Below, piece after piece: positions 1 through 5,166 of a stretch of 5,166 bases of DNA. Each line of letters opens with the position of its first letter. The first letter of the stretch is position 1. The notes below the pieces were generated by a model that searched no databases, had not been told where the DNA came from, and saw only the letters and a program-made list of their open reading frames with translations. The position numbers and the translations under genes are program-made. Source of the stretch: Candidatus Aminicenantes bacterium UBA2199 (lineage in GTDB: Bacteria > Acidobacteriota > Aminicenantia > UBA2199); NCBI GenBank assembly GCA_002327965.1, contig DCVB01000092.1:1-5166 (forward strand). The letters run 5' to 3'.

Positions 1-1
1 C

Positions 2-208
2 ATGTCGGTCGCTCGTGTAACCGAGATCAAATCGACTTCCGCCAAGAGTTTTGATGATGCTATCCGCACCGGATTGGCCCGCGCCAACAAGAAGCTGCAG
101 AACATGAAATCCGCCTGGATCGAGAACCAGGAGGTCATGCTCGACGATCAGGGAAATATCGCCGAGTACCGGGTGCAGATGAAGGTCACCTTCGTCCTTA
201 CCGATTAA
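2..208 (+). CDS. Dodecin family protein (small flavin- or ligand-binding dodecamer)
   Basis: This complete 68-residue protein has the length and pattern of dodecins. These are small beta-alpha-beta-beta proteins that assemble into hollow dodecamers and store or buffer flavins in the cytoplasm; some bind other ligands. The opening MSVARVTEI, the helix SFDDAIRTGLARANKKL (residues 16-32), the strand around W39 and the closing strand EYRVQMKVTFVL (55-66) are the family signature. W39 aligns with the Trp that stacks on the flavin in characterised dodecins. The Gln that contacts the flavin in the Halobacterium protein (Q55) aligns with R57 here, so the ligand may differ. The ATG at position 2 gives the standard family start, but its ribosome site lies off the left edge. 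The DUF4846 gene follows after 18 nt on the same strand, suggesting co-transcription. The family call is strong; the ligand is not known. Confidence 0.95.
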   Translation: MSVARVTEIKSTSAKSFDDAIRTGLARANKKLQNMKSAWIENQEVMLDDQGNIAEYRVQMKVTFVLTD

Positions 209-214
209 GGAGGT
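206..214 (+). promoter_or_regulatory. Shine-Dalgarno for the DUF4846 gene, overlapping the dodecin stop
   Basis: The sequence TAAGGAGGT is an almost perfect complement of the 16S rRNA 3' end, and its TAA is the dodecin stop codon. It lies 12 nt before the TTG at 227, longer than the usual 5-9 nt. No in-frame ATG, GTG or TTG lies closer. The overlap favours translational coupling of the two genes (inference). Confidence 0.7.
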
Positions 215-226
215 CGCACGCCCTTT

Positions 227-1075
227 TTGCAAAGAAGGGACGTCCTGCGCCTGGCCGGAGCGGCCTGCATGGCGCTGCTTTCACTTATATTGTTTCCGGC
301 CTCCCCCCGGGAAGCGCCGGATACGGTCGATCCGCCGGGCATGACCGTCGAAGCGCGTTTTGCGCCGCCAGCCGGCTATGAGCGGGAGGCCGTGGCCGTG
401 GACTCCTTCGCGGCTTATCTTCGGCACCTGCCGCTGAAGCCGCATGGGTCCGAAGTCCGGCTCTACGACGGCCGCATAAAGCCGAGCTCCGGCATCTATG
501 CCGCGGTCGTCGACCTGCCGATCGGGACCCGCGACCTGCACCAGTGCGCCGACGCCGTCATTCGCCTGCGCGCGGATTACCTGTTTTCCCGGCAACGGTA
601 CGACGATATCCGCTTCCGCTTCAGCAGCGGCTTCGTGGCCGAGTACTCGCGCTGGCGGCGCGGCGAGCGCATCGCGGTGAGCGGGAATGCCGCGCGCTGG
701 CAGCCCGGCGCCCGCCCCGGTGTCGACGCGCGCAGCTATTGGCGCTACCTGGAGACCGTCTTCGCCTATGCCGGCACGGCATCGCTGGCCCGTGAGCTCC
801 AGGCCGTCCCCGGCGACGACCCGCGAATCGGCGACATCTTCATCCAGCCCGGTCACCCGGGCCACGCGGTCATCGTCGTCGACCGCGCCGTTGACCGCGA
901 CCGCGGCCGCGCCGTCTTTCTCCTGGCCCAGAGCTACATGCCGGCCCAGGAGATCCAGGTGCTGCAGAATCCCGGCGCCGCCGTGCTGAGCCCCTGGTAC
1001 GCGGCCGGCTTCGGCGGGACGCTGGTCACGCCGGAATGGACCTTCCATGCCGGCGATTGCATGCGCTTCCCCTGA
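227..1075 (+). CDS. DUF4846 domain protein, probably exported or membrane-anchored; function unknown
   Basis: The 282-residue protein matches, from memory, the DUF4846 family, which has no established function. Family-like blocks are FAAYLRHLPL (61-70), VRLYDGRIK (77-85), AAVVDLPIGTRDLHQCADA (92-110), IRLRADYLF (112-120), GDIFIQPGHPGHAVIVVD (202-219), FLLAQSYMPAQEIQVLQNP (231-249) and SPWY (255-258). The N-terminus MQRRDVLRLAG followed by a hydrophobic run to about residue 24 looks like a twin-arginine (Tat) signal or anchor. No clean AxA cleavage site or lipobox is evident, so it may stay tethered. The start is the TTG at 227, because the strong Shine-Dalgarno lies just upstream and this start keeps the twin-arginine motif. 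An ATG at 269 would cut the signal in half. C107 and H213 sit in the best conserved blocks. The GDIFI...GHAVIVVD segment resembles the His motif of NlpC/P60 or CHAP papain-like hydrolases, but that is only a resemblance. It is likely in an operon with the upstream dodecin gene. Confidence 0.88.
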   Translation: MQRRDVLRLAGAACMALLSLILFPASPREAPDTVDPPGMTVEARFAPPAGYEREAVAVDSFAAYLRHLPLKPHGSEVRLYDGRIKPSSGIYAAVVDLPIGTRDLHQCADAVIRLRADYLFSRQRYDDIRFRFSSGFVAEYSRWRRGERIAVSGNAARWQPGARPGVDARSYWRYLETVFAYAGTASLARELQAVPGDDPRIGDIFIQPGHPGHAVIVVDRAVDRDRGRAVFLLAQSYMPAQEIQVLQNPGAAVLSPWYAAGFGGTLVTPEWTFHAGDCMRFP

Positions 1076-1094
1076 GGGTAGGGCATTTCCTGTC

Positions 1095-1123
1095 TTGACA
1101 GCGGATAGCCTCGCCGGGATACT
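1095..1123 (+). promoter_or_regulatory. Sigma-70-type promoter for the PAS hybrid kinase
   Basis: A perfect -35 box TTGACA (1095-1100) is followed after exactly 17 bp by GATACT (1118-1123), which matches TATAAT at four of six positions. Transcription would start near 1130 and leave a leader of about 50 nt before the ATG at 1180. The promoter begins 20 nt after the DUF4846 stop, so the kinase is probably its own transcription unit, although read-through from the upstream genes is possible because no terminator is visible between them. Confidence 0.6.
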
Positions 1124-1148
1124 ATGGATCATTCCGGGGCACGTTCGC

Positions 1149-1172
1149 GGGTCTGGACCCCGAGCGGCGCTC
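1149..1172 (+). other. Two small adjacent inverted repeats in the kinase leader
   Basis: GGGTC-TG-GACCC (1149-1160) and GAGC-GGC-GCTC (1162-1172) lie side by side between the predicted transcription start and the kinase start codon. They could be an operator-like site or weak leader hairpins. The stems are only 4-5 bp in GC-rich DNA, so chance is a fair explanation. Neither is followed by a T run, so they are not terminators. Confidence 0.25.
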
Positions 1173-1179
1173 ACTGCCG

Positions 1180-3180
1180 ATGAGCATGGCAGCGGGGGAG
1201 GGCATGGCGACGAAGGGAACGAAGCGAGCAGCAGGCGCGAGCGACGGATCCCGTACGCGTTCTCGTCGCCAGGGGCCGGCGGCGGGAGCGAAGGCGCCCG
1301 GCCGCGACCGGCGGCCTGCCGCCGGCAAGGCGCGTCCCTACGATCTGGCCCTCGCGATTCTGGACAGCGCCATCGAGGGCGTTATCATCGTCGATGAAAG
1401 CGGCGGCCGGCTGCGCTATGCGAACGCGAGCGCGGGACGCATGTTCGGCGAATCGCCGCAAGGGATGCTGCGGCTGACCCAGGACGACCTCCATCCCGAC
1501 GAGGACCGGGGCACCGTCCACGAAAGCTTCAAGGCGCTCTCACGAGGCGACATCAAACTGGCCACGGCCGTTCCCTGCCAGCGCCGCGACGGCAGTTGCT
1601 TCTGGGCCGACATCAGCGGTGCCCGGCTGGTCCTGGAAGGCACGCCGTGCATCATCGGTTTCTTCACCGACGTCAGCGACCAGAAGGCGGCGTGCGACGC
1701 CAACGCCGAGGCGCAGGCCCTCCTTGCCAGCGTGTTCAACGCCGTGCCGGATATCCTGGGCATCCAGGACACGCGGCACGGCGTCATCCGCTACAACGAG
1801 GCGGGATACCGCTTCCTGAACACCGATGCCGAGGGCGTGCGGGGCAGGAAGTGCTTTGAGCTGATCGGCCGCACGGCGCCGTGCGTCCAATGCGCGACCT
1901 CCGAGACCTACCGCACCTTGAAACCGGCCAAGCTGGAGAAATTCGTCGAGACGATGGGGATCTGGCTCGATGTCCGCTCCTATCCCATCTTCGATTCGTT
2001 CGGCAATCTCAAGGGGATCGTGGAGCACCTGCGCGACATCACCCTGCAGAAGCGCGCCGAGGCGGAATTGCTGAGGACCGAGAAGCTATCCTCGCTGGCC
2101 ATCCTGGCGGGAGGGATTGCCCACGACTTCAACAACCTGCTGGGCGGAATCTACGGGAACATCGAGATGGCGCGGACGGTCAGCCAAAGCCGGCAGGTGA
2201 AAGACTTCCTCGACGCCACCCTCAAGACCATGAACCGGGCCCGCGCCCTGACCCAGCAGTTGCTTACCTTCGCCAAGGGCGGGGCGCCGATGCGCCGGGT
2301 GGCCCCGGTGGAGAGTTTCCTGCGCGAGACGGCGAACTTCGCCTGCAGCGGTTCCCGGACCTCCTGCGCGCTGGACATCGAGCCCGGCCTGTGGGCGTGC
2401 AATTACGACGCCGACCAGGTCGCCCAGGTCATCGACAATATCCTGATCAATGCCCAGCAGGCAATGCCCGGAGGCGGCATGATCACCGTGACGGCGCGGA
2501 ACGTCGGAATCGGCGGCGAGGATTCCCCAGCCCTGGCGCCCGGGCGGTACGTCCGCCTTTCCATACGCGATCAGGGAATCGGTATTTCCGTCGAGCATTT
2601 GCCCCGCATCTTCGATCCCTTTTTCACGACCAAGCAGCAGGGAAGCGGGCTGGGGCTGGCGACGAGCTTCTCCATCATCCGCCAGCACGGCGGCCACATC
2701 CAGGCAGAATCGGAGCCGGGCAAGGGCAGCGTGTTCCACATCTTCCTGCCGGCGAGCGATGCGCCGGCTGAAGCGCGGCCGGCGCCGGAAGCGGTTCTCG
2801 CCAAGGGTGCGGGCCGCATCCTGGTCATGGACGACGAGGAGATGCTGCGTGAGACCATCGGCACCATGCTGAAGTACCATGGCTATGAAACGGTGATGGC
2901 CGCCGACGGCGCCGAGGCTCTGCGCATCTTCGACGCCAGCCTGAGCGTGGGTAACCCCTTCGCGGCCGTGATACTCGACCTGACCATTTCCGGGGGCATG
3001 GGGGGCCGGGAGACGATCGCCGAGCTGCGCAAGAAGGATCGGGCCATCCCGGTGTTCGTGGCCAGCGGCTACGCCGTCGACCCGATTCTCGCCTGTCCGC
3101 AGGACTACGGCTTCACCGACAGCATCGCCAAGCCCTTCTCCAGGAAAGGCCTCATTGAGATTTTGTGCAAGTACCTGTGA
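1180..3180 (+). CDS. Soluble hybrid histidine kinase, PAS-PAS-HisKA-HATPase-REC
   Basis: This 666-residue sensor kinase autophosphorylates a His and passes the phosphate to its own receiver. No membrane segment is visible, so it acts in the cytoplasm. A basic, Ala-rich tail (about 10-52) precedes PAS1 (about 55-168, ending FFTDVSDQK) and PAS2 (about 178-290, ending HLRDITLQK). PAS2 carries C225, C235 and C238. The H-box GGIAHDFNNLL places the phospho-His at H315. ATP-binding boxes are NILINAQQAMP (N-box, N420 and N424), DQGIGIS (G1, D464), FDPFFTTK (478-485) and GSGLGLA (G2, 488-494). The receiver (about 545-666) has acidic D551 and D552, phospho-acceptor D600, S629 and K651, so it looks active. 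Residue 604 is Ser where relatives often have Pro. The start is uncertain. The ATG at 1180 has no clear ribosome site; the ATG at 1204 (residue 9) is preceded by GGGGGAGGG but only 1-3 nt away. It has its own promoter upstream and converges on a second hybrid kinase. The signal and downstream partner are unknown. Confidence 0.95.
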   Translation: MSMAAGEGMATKGTKRAAGASDGSRTRSRRQGPAAGAKAPGRDRRPAAGKARPYDLALAILDSAIEGVIIVDESGGRLRYANASAGRMFGESPQGMLRLTQDDLHPDEDRGTVHESFKALSRGDIKLATAVPCQRRDGSCFWADISGARLVLEGTPCIIGFFTDVSDQKAACDANAEAQALLASVFNAVPDILGIQDTRHGVIRYNEAGYRFLNTDAEGVRGRKCFELIGRTAPCVQCATSETYRTLKPAKLEKFVETMGIWLDVRSYPIFDSFGNLKGIVEHLRDITLQKRAEAELLRTEKLSSLAILAGGIAHDFNNLLGGIYGNIEMARTVSQSRQVKDFLDATLKTMNRARALTQQLLTFAKGGAPMRRVAPVESFLRETANFACSGSRTSCALDIEPGLWACNYDADQVAQVIDNILINAQQAMPGGGMITVTARNVGIGGEDSPALAPGRYVRLSIRDQGIGISVEHLPRIFDPFFTTKQQGSGLGLATSFSIIRQHGGHIQAESEPGKGSVFHIFLPASDAPAEARPAPEAVLAKGAGRILVMDDEEMLRETIGTMLKYHGYETVMAADGAEALRIFDASLSVGNPFAAVILDLTISGGMGGRETIAELRKKDRAIPVFVASGYAVDPILACPQDYGFTDSIAKPFSRKGLIEILCKYL

Positions 3181-3235
3181 CGAGGAACAACGCGAGTCCG
3201 AACTAAAGGCGGTGGTTCCCTTCTTTCTTGTTGCT

Positions 3236-3256
3236 TGTCACTCGTCACTTGTCACT
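3236..3256. repeat. Tandem heptamer repeat, three copies, between convergent kinase genes
   Basis: TGTCACT, CGTCACT and TGTCACT follow each other without spacers, differing only at the first base. The array sits in the 87-nt gap (3181-3267) between the two stop codons. The rest of that gap has a pyrimidine-rich stretch (about 3216-3230) and a weak 5-bp GGAAC/GTTCC pairing with a long loop. I see no convincing intrinsic terminator on either strand. Heptamers of this kind occur, as I recall, between genes in some deltaproteobacteria, but that could not be checked here. Confidence 0.7.
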
Positions 3257-3267
3257 GAGTTCGCCTC

Positions 3268-5070
3268 TTATCCCGCGTCGAGCACCTGCCGGACCTTGTC
3301 CGCCAGCTCCTGGGTGGTGAAGGGCTTGGCGATGAAGTGGCTGGCTCCCATGCCGCCGTCTTCGTGCGCGGCCAGGTTCTCGGCATGCCCGGACATGGTG
3401 AGTACCTTCAGGTTCGGGATGCTCTTGTGCGCCTGAGCGGCCAGCGTCATCCCCGTCATGTCGGGAAGAATGACGTCGGTCAGCAGCAGGTCGATGCCGG
3501 CGCCGGGGATCGCGGCCAGGCTCAGGGCGGCGGCGCCGTCGGCGGCCGCCCGGACGCGGTAGCCGAGGCTGGACAGGATCATCTGGATGTACTCCAGAAC
3601 CATGGCGTCATCCTCAACGAGCAGGATCGTCTCATCGCCGCCCGGCAGGTCAATGGGCCCGGCTTGCGCTGCCGCGGCGCGGGGACCCAGGCTGGTTGCC
3701 GGGAAATAGACCGTCATGACTGTCCCCTGGCCGCGGACGGACCGGACCTCGATGGAACCGCCGTTCTGTTGCACCGCCCCATAGACCGAGGCCAGGCCGA
3801 GTCCCGTCCCCTGGCCCACGGGCTTGGTGGTGAAGAACGGGTCGAAAATGCGGTTCAGGTCGGCCTCGGGAATGCCCGTGCCGGTGTCGGCCACGGAGAG
3901 GATGACGTAGTCTCCCGGCTTCATGACCGGGCTCGCCTCCGGCGGGGGATCGCCGATCCGCTGGTTGCGGGTCTCGATGGTGATCGCGCCGCCGTTGGGC
4001 ATGGCGTCTCGGGAGTTGACCGTCAGGTTGATCAGGATCTGCTCGATCTGGCTCGGATCGGCCATGATGGGGCCCACGCCTGGAGCCAGCATCAGGACGA
4101 GCTGGATTCTCTCGCCGAGAAGGCGCTCCAGCAAGCGGGTGCTTTTCTCGATATGGCGGTTGAGATCGAGCGGCCGCGGCTCGATCACCTGCCGGCGCGA
4201 AAAGGTCAGCAGCTGCCGGGTAAGCGCCGCTGCGCTGTCGGCGGCGCGCATGATGTCCTTGAGCCGGGCGTTGGGCTCGCTCCCCGGCTCCAGCTTGGCC
4301 AGGGCCAGCCCGGCATTGCCCATGACCGTGGTCAGCAGGTTGTTGAAGTCGTGGGCGACCCCGCCGGCCAGCCGGCCTACCGATTCCATCTTGTGGGCAT
4401 GAAGCAGCTGAGCCTGCAGCCGCTCATTCTCGCGTTCCTGGCGGCGGCGCTCGGCGAGCTCGCTCTCCATCTGATCCAAGGCCCGCTGGCTGATCAGGAA
4501 GGCGGTGAAAGCGGTGATGGTGATGAAGATCATGGCCACTGCGTTGTCGGCGAAATATTCCATGGTGCGGTGGAAGCTCATGTTCAGCTGGCCCCGGACA
4601 ATAAGCAGGAACAGAAAAAGCGCCAGCAGGTTGGCGGCGCCGTAGAGCAGGATGACCCGCTTGCGCCGGATCACGGCCAGCGGGGTCAGGGTCAGGGTCC
4701 CGAGCACGTAGGCGATGGTGTCCAGGCGGGACAGTTCCCCGGAGCGGTCGATGACCATGATCGACCAGATCGCCAGGAAAAGCAGGACCAGGAGCAGATG
4801 CGCCGAGAGCGAGAAACGCCCCTTGAGCAGCAGGATGAGGATCGCCGCCAGGGGCAGCAGGATCAGGGCCTCGGGGATGAGCACGGCCAGGTTGAGGCGG
4901 TTGCCCAGGGCGGGATTGTGCAGCTGGGACCAGGCGCTGTAGGCGATGGCGATGGGGACGACGGCCAGGATGAGCAGGTAGACCAGGAAGAAGAACTTGG
5001 CCTTCATGCGCATGACCGGGTCGGCTCCCTCGTAGCGGCGCATGGCGCGATCCAACAACCCCTTGAACAT
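3268..5070 (-). CDS. Membrane hybrid histidine kinase, 6TM-HisKA-HATPase-REC
   Basis: The 600-residue kinase begins with a basic cytoplasmic stretch and six predicted membrane helices at about 25-47, 59-82, 88-107, 117-134, 139-158 and 176-194. Basic loops (KGRF, RRKR) and acidic or neutral loops alternate as expected for both ends inside. A charged coiled coil (about 196-228) leads into the H-box GGVAHDFNNLL, with phospho-His H240. ATP-binding boxes are NLTVNSRDAMP (N348, N352), DTGTGIP (D395), FDPFFTTK (409-416) and GTGLGLA (421-427). After an Ala-rich linker (about 460-478), the receiver has E486, D487 and D488, phospho-acceptor D532, S560 and K582, so all catalytic positions are present. 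There is no PAS, HAMP or large periplasmic domain, so the membrane bundle is the likely sensor (inference). The ATG at 5070 has AAAGGAG 7 nt upstream and a promoter further up. It converges on the PAS hybrid kinase and has no output domain. The stimulus is unknown. Confidence 0.95.
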   Translation of the reverse strand: MFKGLLDRAMRRYEGADPVMRMKAKFFFLVYLLILAVVPIAIAYSAWSQLHNPALGNRLNLAVLIPEALILLPLAAILILLLKGRFSLSAHLLLVLLFLAIWSIMVIDRSGELSRLDTIAYVLGTLTLTPLAVIRRKRVILLYGAANLLALFLFLLIVRGQLNMSFHRTMEYFADNAVAMIFITITAFTAFLISQRALDQMESELAERRRQERENERLQAQLLHAHKMESVGRLAGGVAHDFNNLLTTVMGNAGLALAKLEPGSEPNARLKDIMRAADSAAALTRQLLTFSRRQVIEPRPLDLNRHIEKSTRLLERLLGERIQLVLMLAPGVGPIMADPSQIEQILINLTVNSRDAMPNGGAITIETRNQRIGDPPPEASPVMKPGDYVILSVADTGTGIPEADLNRIFDPFFTTKPVGQGTGLGLASVYGAVQQNGGSIEVRSVRGQGTVMTVYFPATSLGPRAAAAQAGPIDLPGGDETILLVEDDAMVLEYIQMILSSLGYRVRAAADGAAALSLAAIPGAGIDLLLTDVILPDMTGMTLAAQAHKSIPNLKVLTMSGHAENLAAHEDGGMGASHFIAKPFTTQELADKVRQVLDAG

Positions 5071-5077
5071 CCCTGCG

Positions 5078-5084
5078 CTCCTTT
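5078..5084 (-). promoter_or_regulatory. Shine-Dalgarno for the membrane hybrid kinase
   Basis: On the minus strand AAAGGAG lies 7 nt before the ATG whose first base is 5070, an optimal spacing that fixes the start of the membrane kinase. Confidence 0.8.
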
Positions 5085-5091
5085 CGCCGTT

Positions 5092-5121
5092 CCGGCAGGT
5101 CAGAACCTCCGGGCGACGCCC
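5092..5121 (-). other. Leader hairpins upstream of the membrane kinase
   Basis: Read on the minus strand, GGGC-GTC-GCCC (5121-5111) is followed by an 8-bp stem, CCGGAGGT and ACCT(G)CCGG around a TCTG loop with one bulged base (5112-5092). The two share bases 5111-5112, so they compete slightly. The second stem buries a GGAGG that could otherwise compete with the true ribosome site at 5084-5078. The pairing is visible in the sequence; a regulatory role is inference. Confidence 0.35.
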
Positions 5122-5134
5122 ATCTCTGCGGGGG

Positions 5135-5164
5135 ATTATACAACAGCGGAACTGTCAATAGCAA
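5135..5164 (-). promoter_or_regulatory. Promoter for the membrane hybrid kinase
   Basis: On the minus strand a perfect -10 TATAAT occupies 5140-5135. The best-spaced -35 is TTGCTA (5164-5159, four of six matches, 18-bp spacer). A perfect TTGACA (5158-5153) also exists but lies only 12 bp from the -10, too close for standard sigma-70 use with it. Transcription would start near 5128, giving a leader of about 58 nt. This AT-rich patch stands out from its GC-rich surroundings. Confidence 0.6.
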
Positions 5165-5166
5165 CG

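Noticed and set aside
260..270. Lipoprotein signal with Cys14 in the DUF4846 protein
   Set aside because: The residues before the Cys (GAA) are a poor lipobox and the hydrophobic stretch continues after it, so lipidation there is unlikely.
281..1174. 297-codon open frame on the minus strand opposite the DUF4846 gene
   Set aside because: The product has no recognisable family and is low-complexity Ala/Gly/Arg/Asp. It mirrors a well-supported gene in GC-rich DNA and extends over the promoter at 1095-1123.
1881..2771. 296-codon open frame on the plus strand inside the PAS kinase
   Set aside because: It is an out-of-frame reading of the HisKA/HATPase region, rich in Arg, Pro and Gly, with no domain of its own.
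2086..2880. 264-codon open frame on the minus strand inside the PAS kinase
   Set aside because: It is an antisense shadow of the conserved kinase motifs. No family resemblance and no ribosome site were seen.
3184..3218. GGAAC/GTTCC inverted repeat as a terminator of the PAS kinase
   Set aside because: The stem is only 5 bp with a loop of about 25 nt, and the following pyrimidine stretch is not a T run.
3236..3256. Heptamer array as a CRISPR
   Set aside because: The units are 7 bp, directly abutting and without spacers, so the CRISPR layout is absent.
3155..3436. 93-codon plus-strand frame crossing the convergent gap
   Set aside because: It begins inside the end of the PAS kinase, reads through the heptamer repeat and runs antisense to the receiver of the other kinase. 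The product is not recognisable.
4424..5164. 246-codon open frame on the minus strand overlapping the membrane kinase start
   Set aside because: It is a frame-shifted reading of the six-helix region, rich in Pro, Gly, Arg and His. Its start lies in the -35 region of the kinase promoter, upstream of the predicted transcript start.

Overview
The window is GC-rich DNA with tightly packed genes, strong third-position G/C bias and sigma-70-like promoters, which points to a Gram-negative bacterium. Three traits are typical of Desulfuromonadales/Geobacter-like deltaproteobacteria: hybrid histidine kinases with H-boxes of the AHDFNNLL type, a Cys-containing PAS domain, and a short intergenic heptamer repeat. 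This assignment is an inference from style. The window holds no rRNA or other marker gene.

Layout. Positions 2-208 (+) encode a small dodecin-family protein. A near-perfect Shine-Dalgarno overlaps its stop codon and leads, 18 nt later, into a 282-residue DUF4846-type protein (227-1075, +) with a twin-arginine-like, hydrophobic N-terminus. The two probably form an operon whose promoter lies left of the window. A separate promoter (TTGACA, 17 bp, GATACT) at 1095-1123 then drives a soluble PAS-PAS-HisKA-HATPase-REC hybrid histidine kinase (1180-3180, +). An 87-nt convergent gap carries three copies of a 7-bp tandem repeat and no clear intrinsic terminator. The minus strand from 5070 to 3268 encodes a second hybrid histidine kinase, this one with six predicted membrane helices, then HisKA, HATPase and REC. 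Its promoter (perfect TATAAT), hairpin-rich leader and Shine-Dalgarno lie at 5071-5164.

How the genes may work together. The two convergent kinases are each complete for phosphorylation: His, ATP-binding boxes and receiver Asp are all present. Each ends in a receiver and neither has a visible output domain, so both must pass phosphate or information to partners outside the window. One senses in the cytoplasm through PAS domains, one of them with a C-x9-C-x2-C set. The other senses in or at the membrane. The dodecin and DUF4846 genes have no evident functional link to the kinases.

I see no mobile element, CRISPR array, RNA gene or clearly new multi-gene system. The most open questions are the function of the DUF4846 protein and the role of the Cys-bearing PAS domain. 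No gap longer than about 110 bases lacks a gene.
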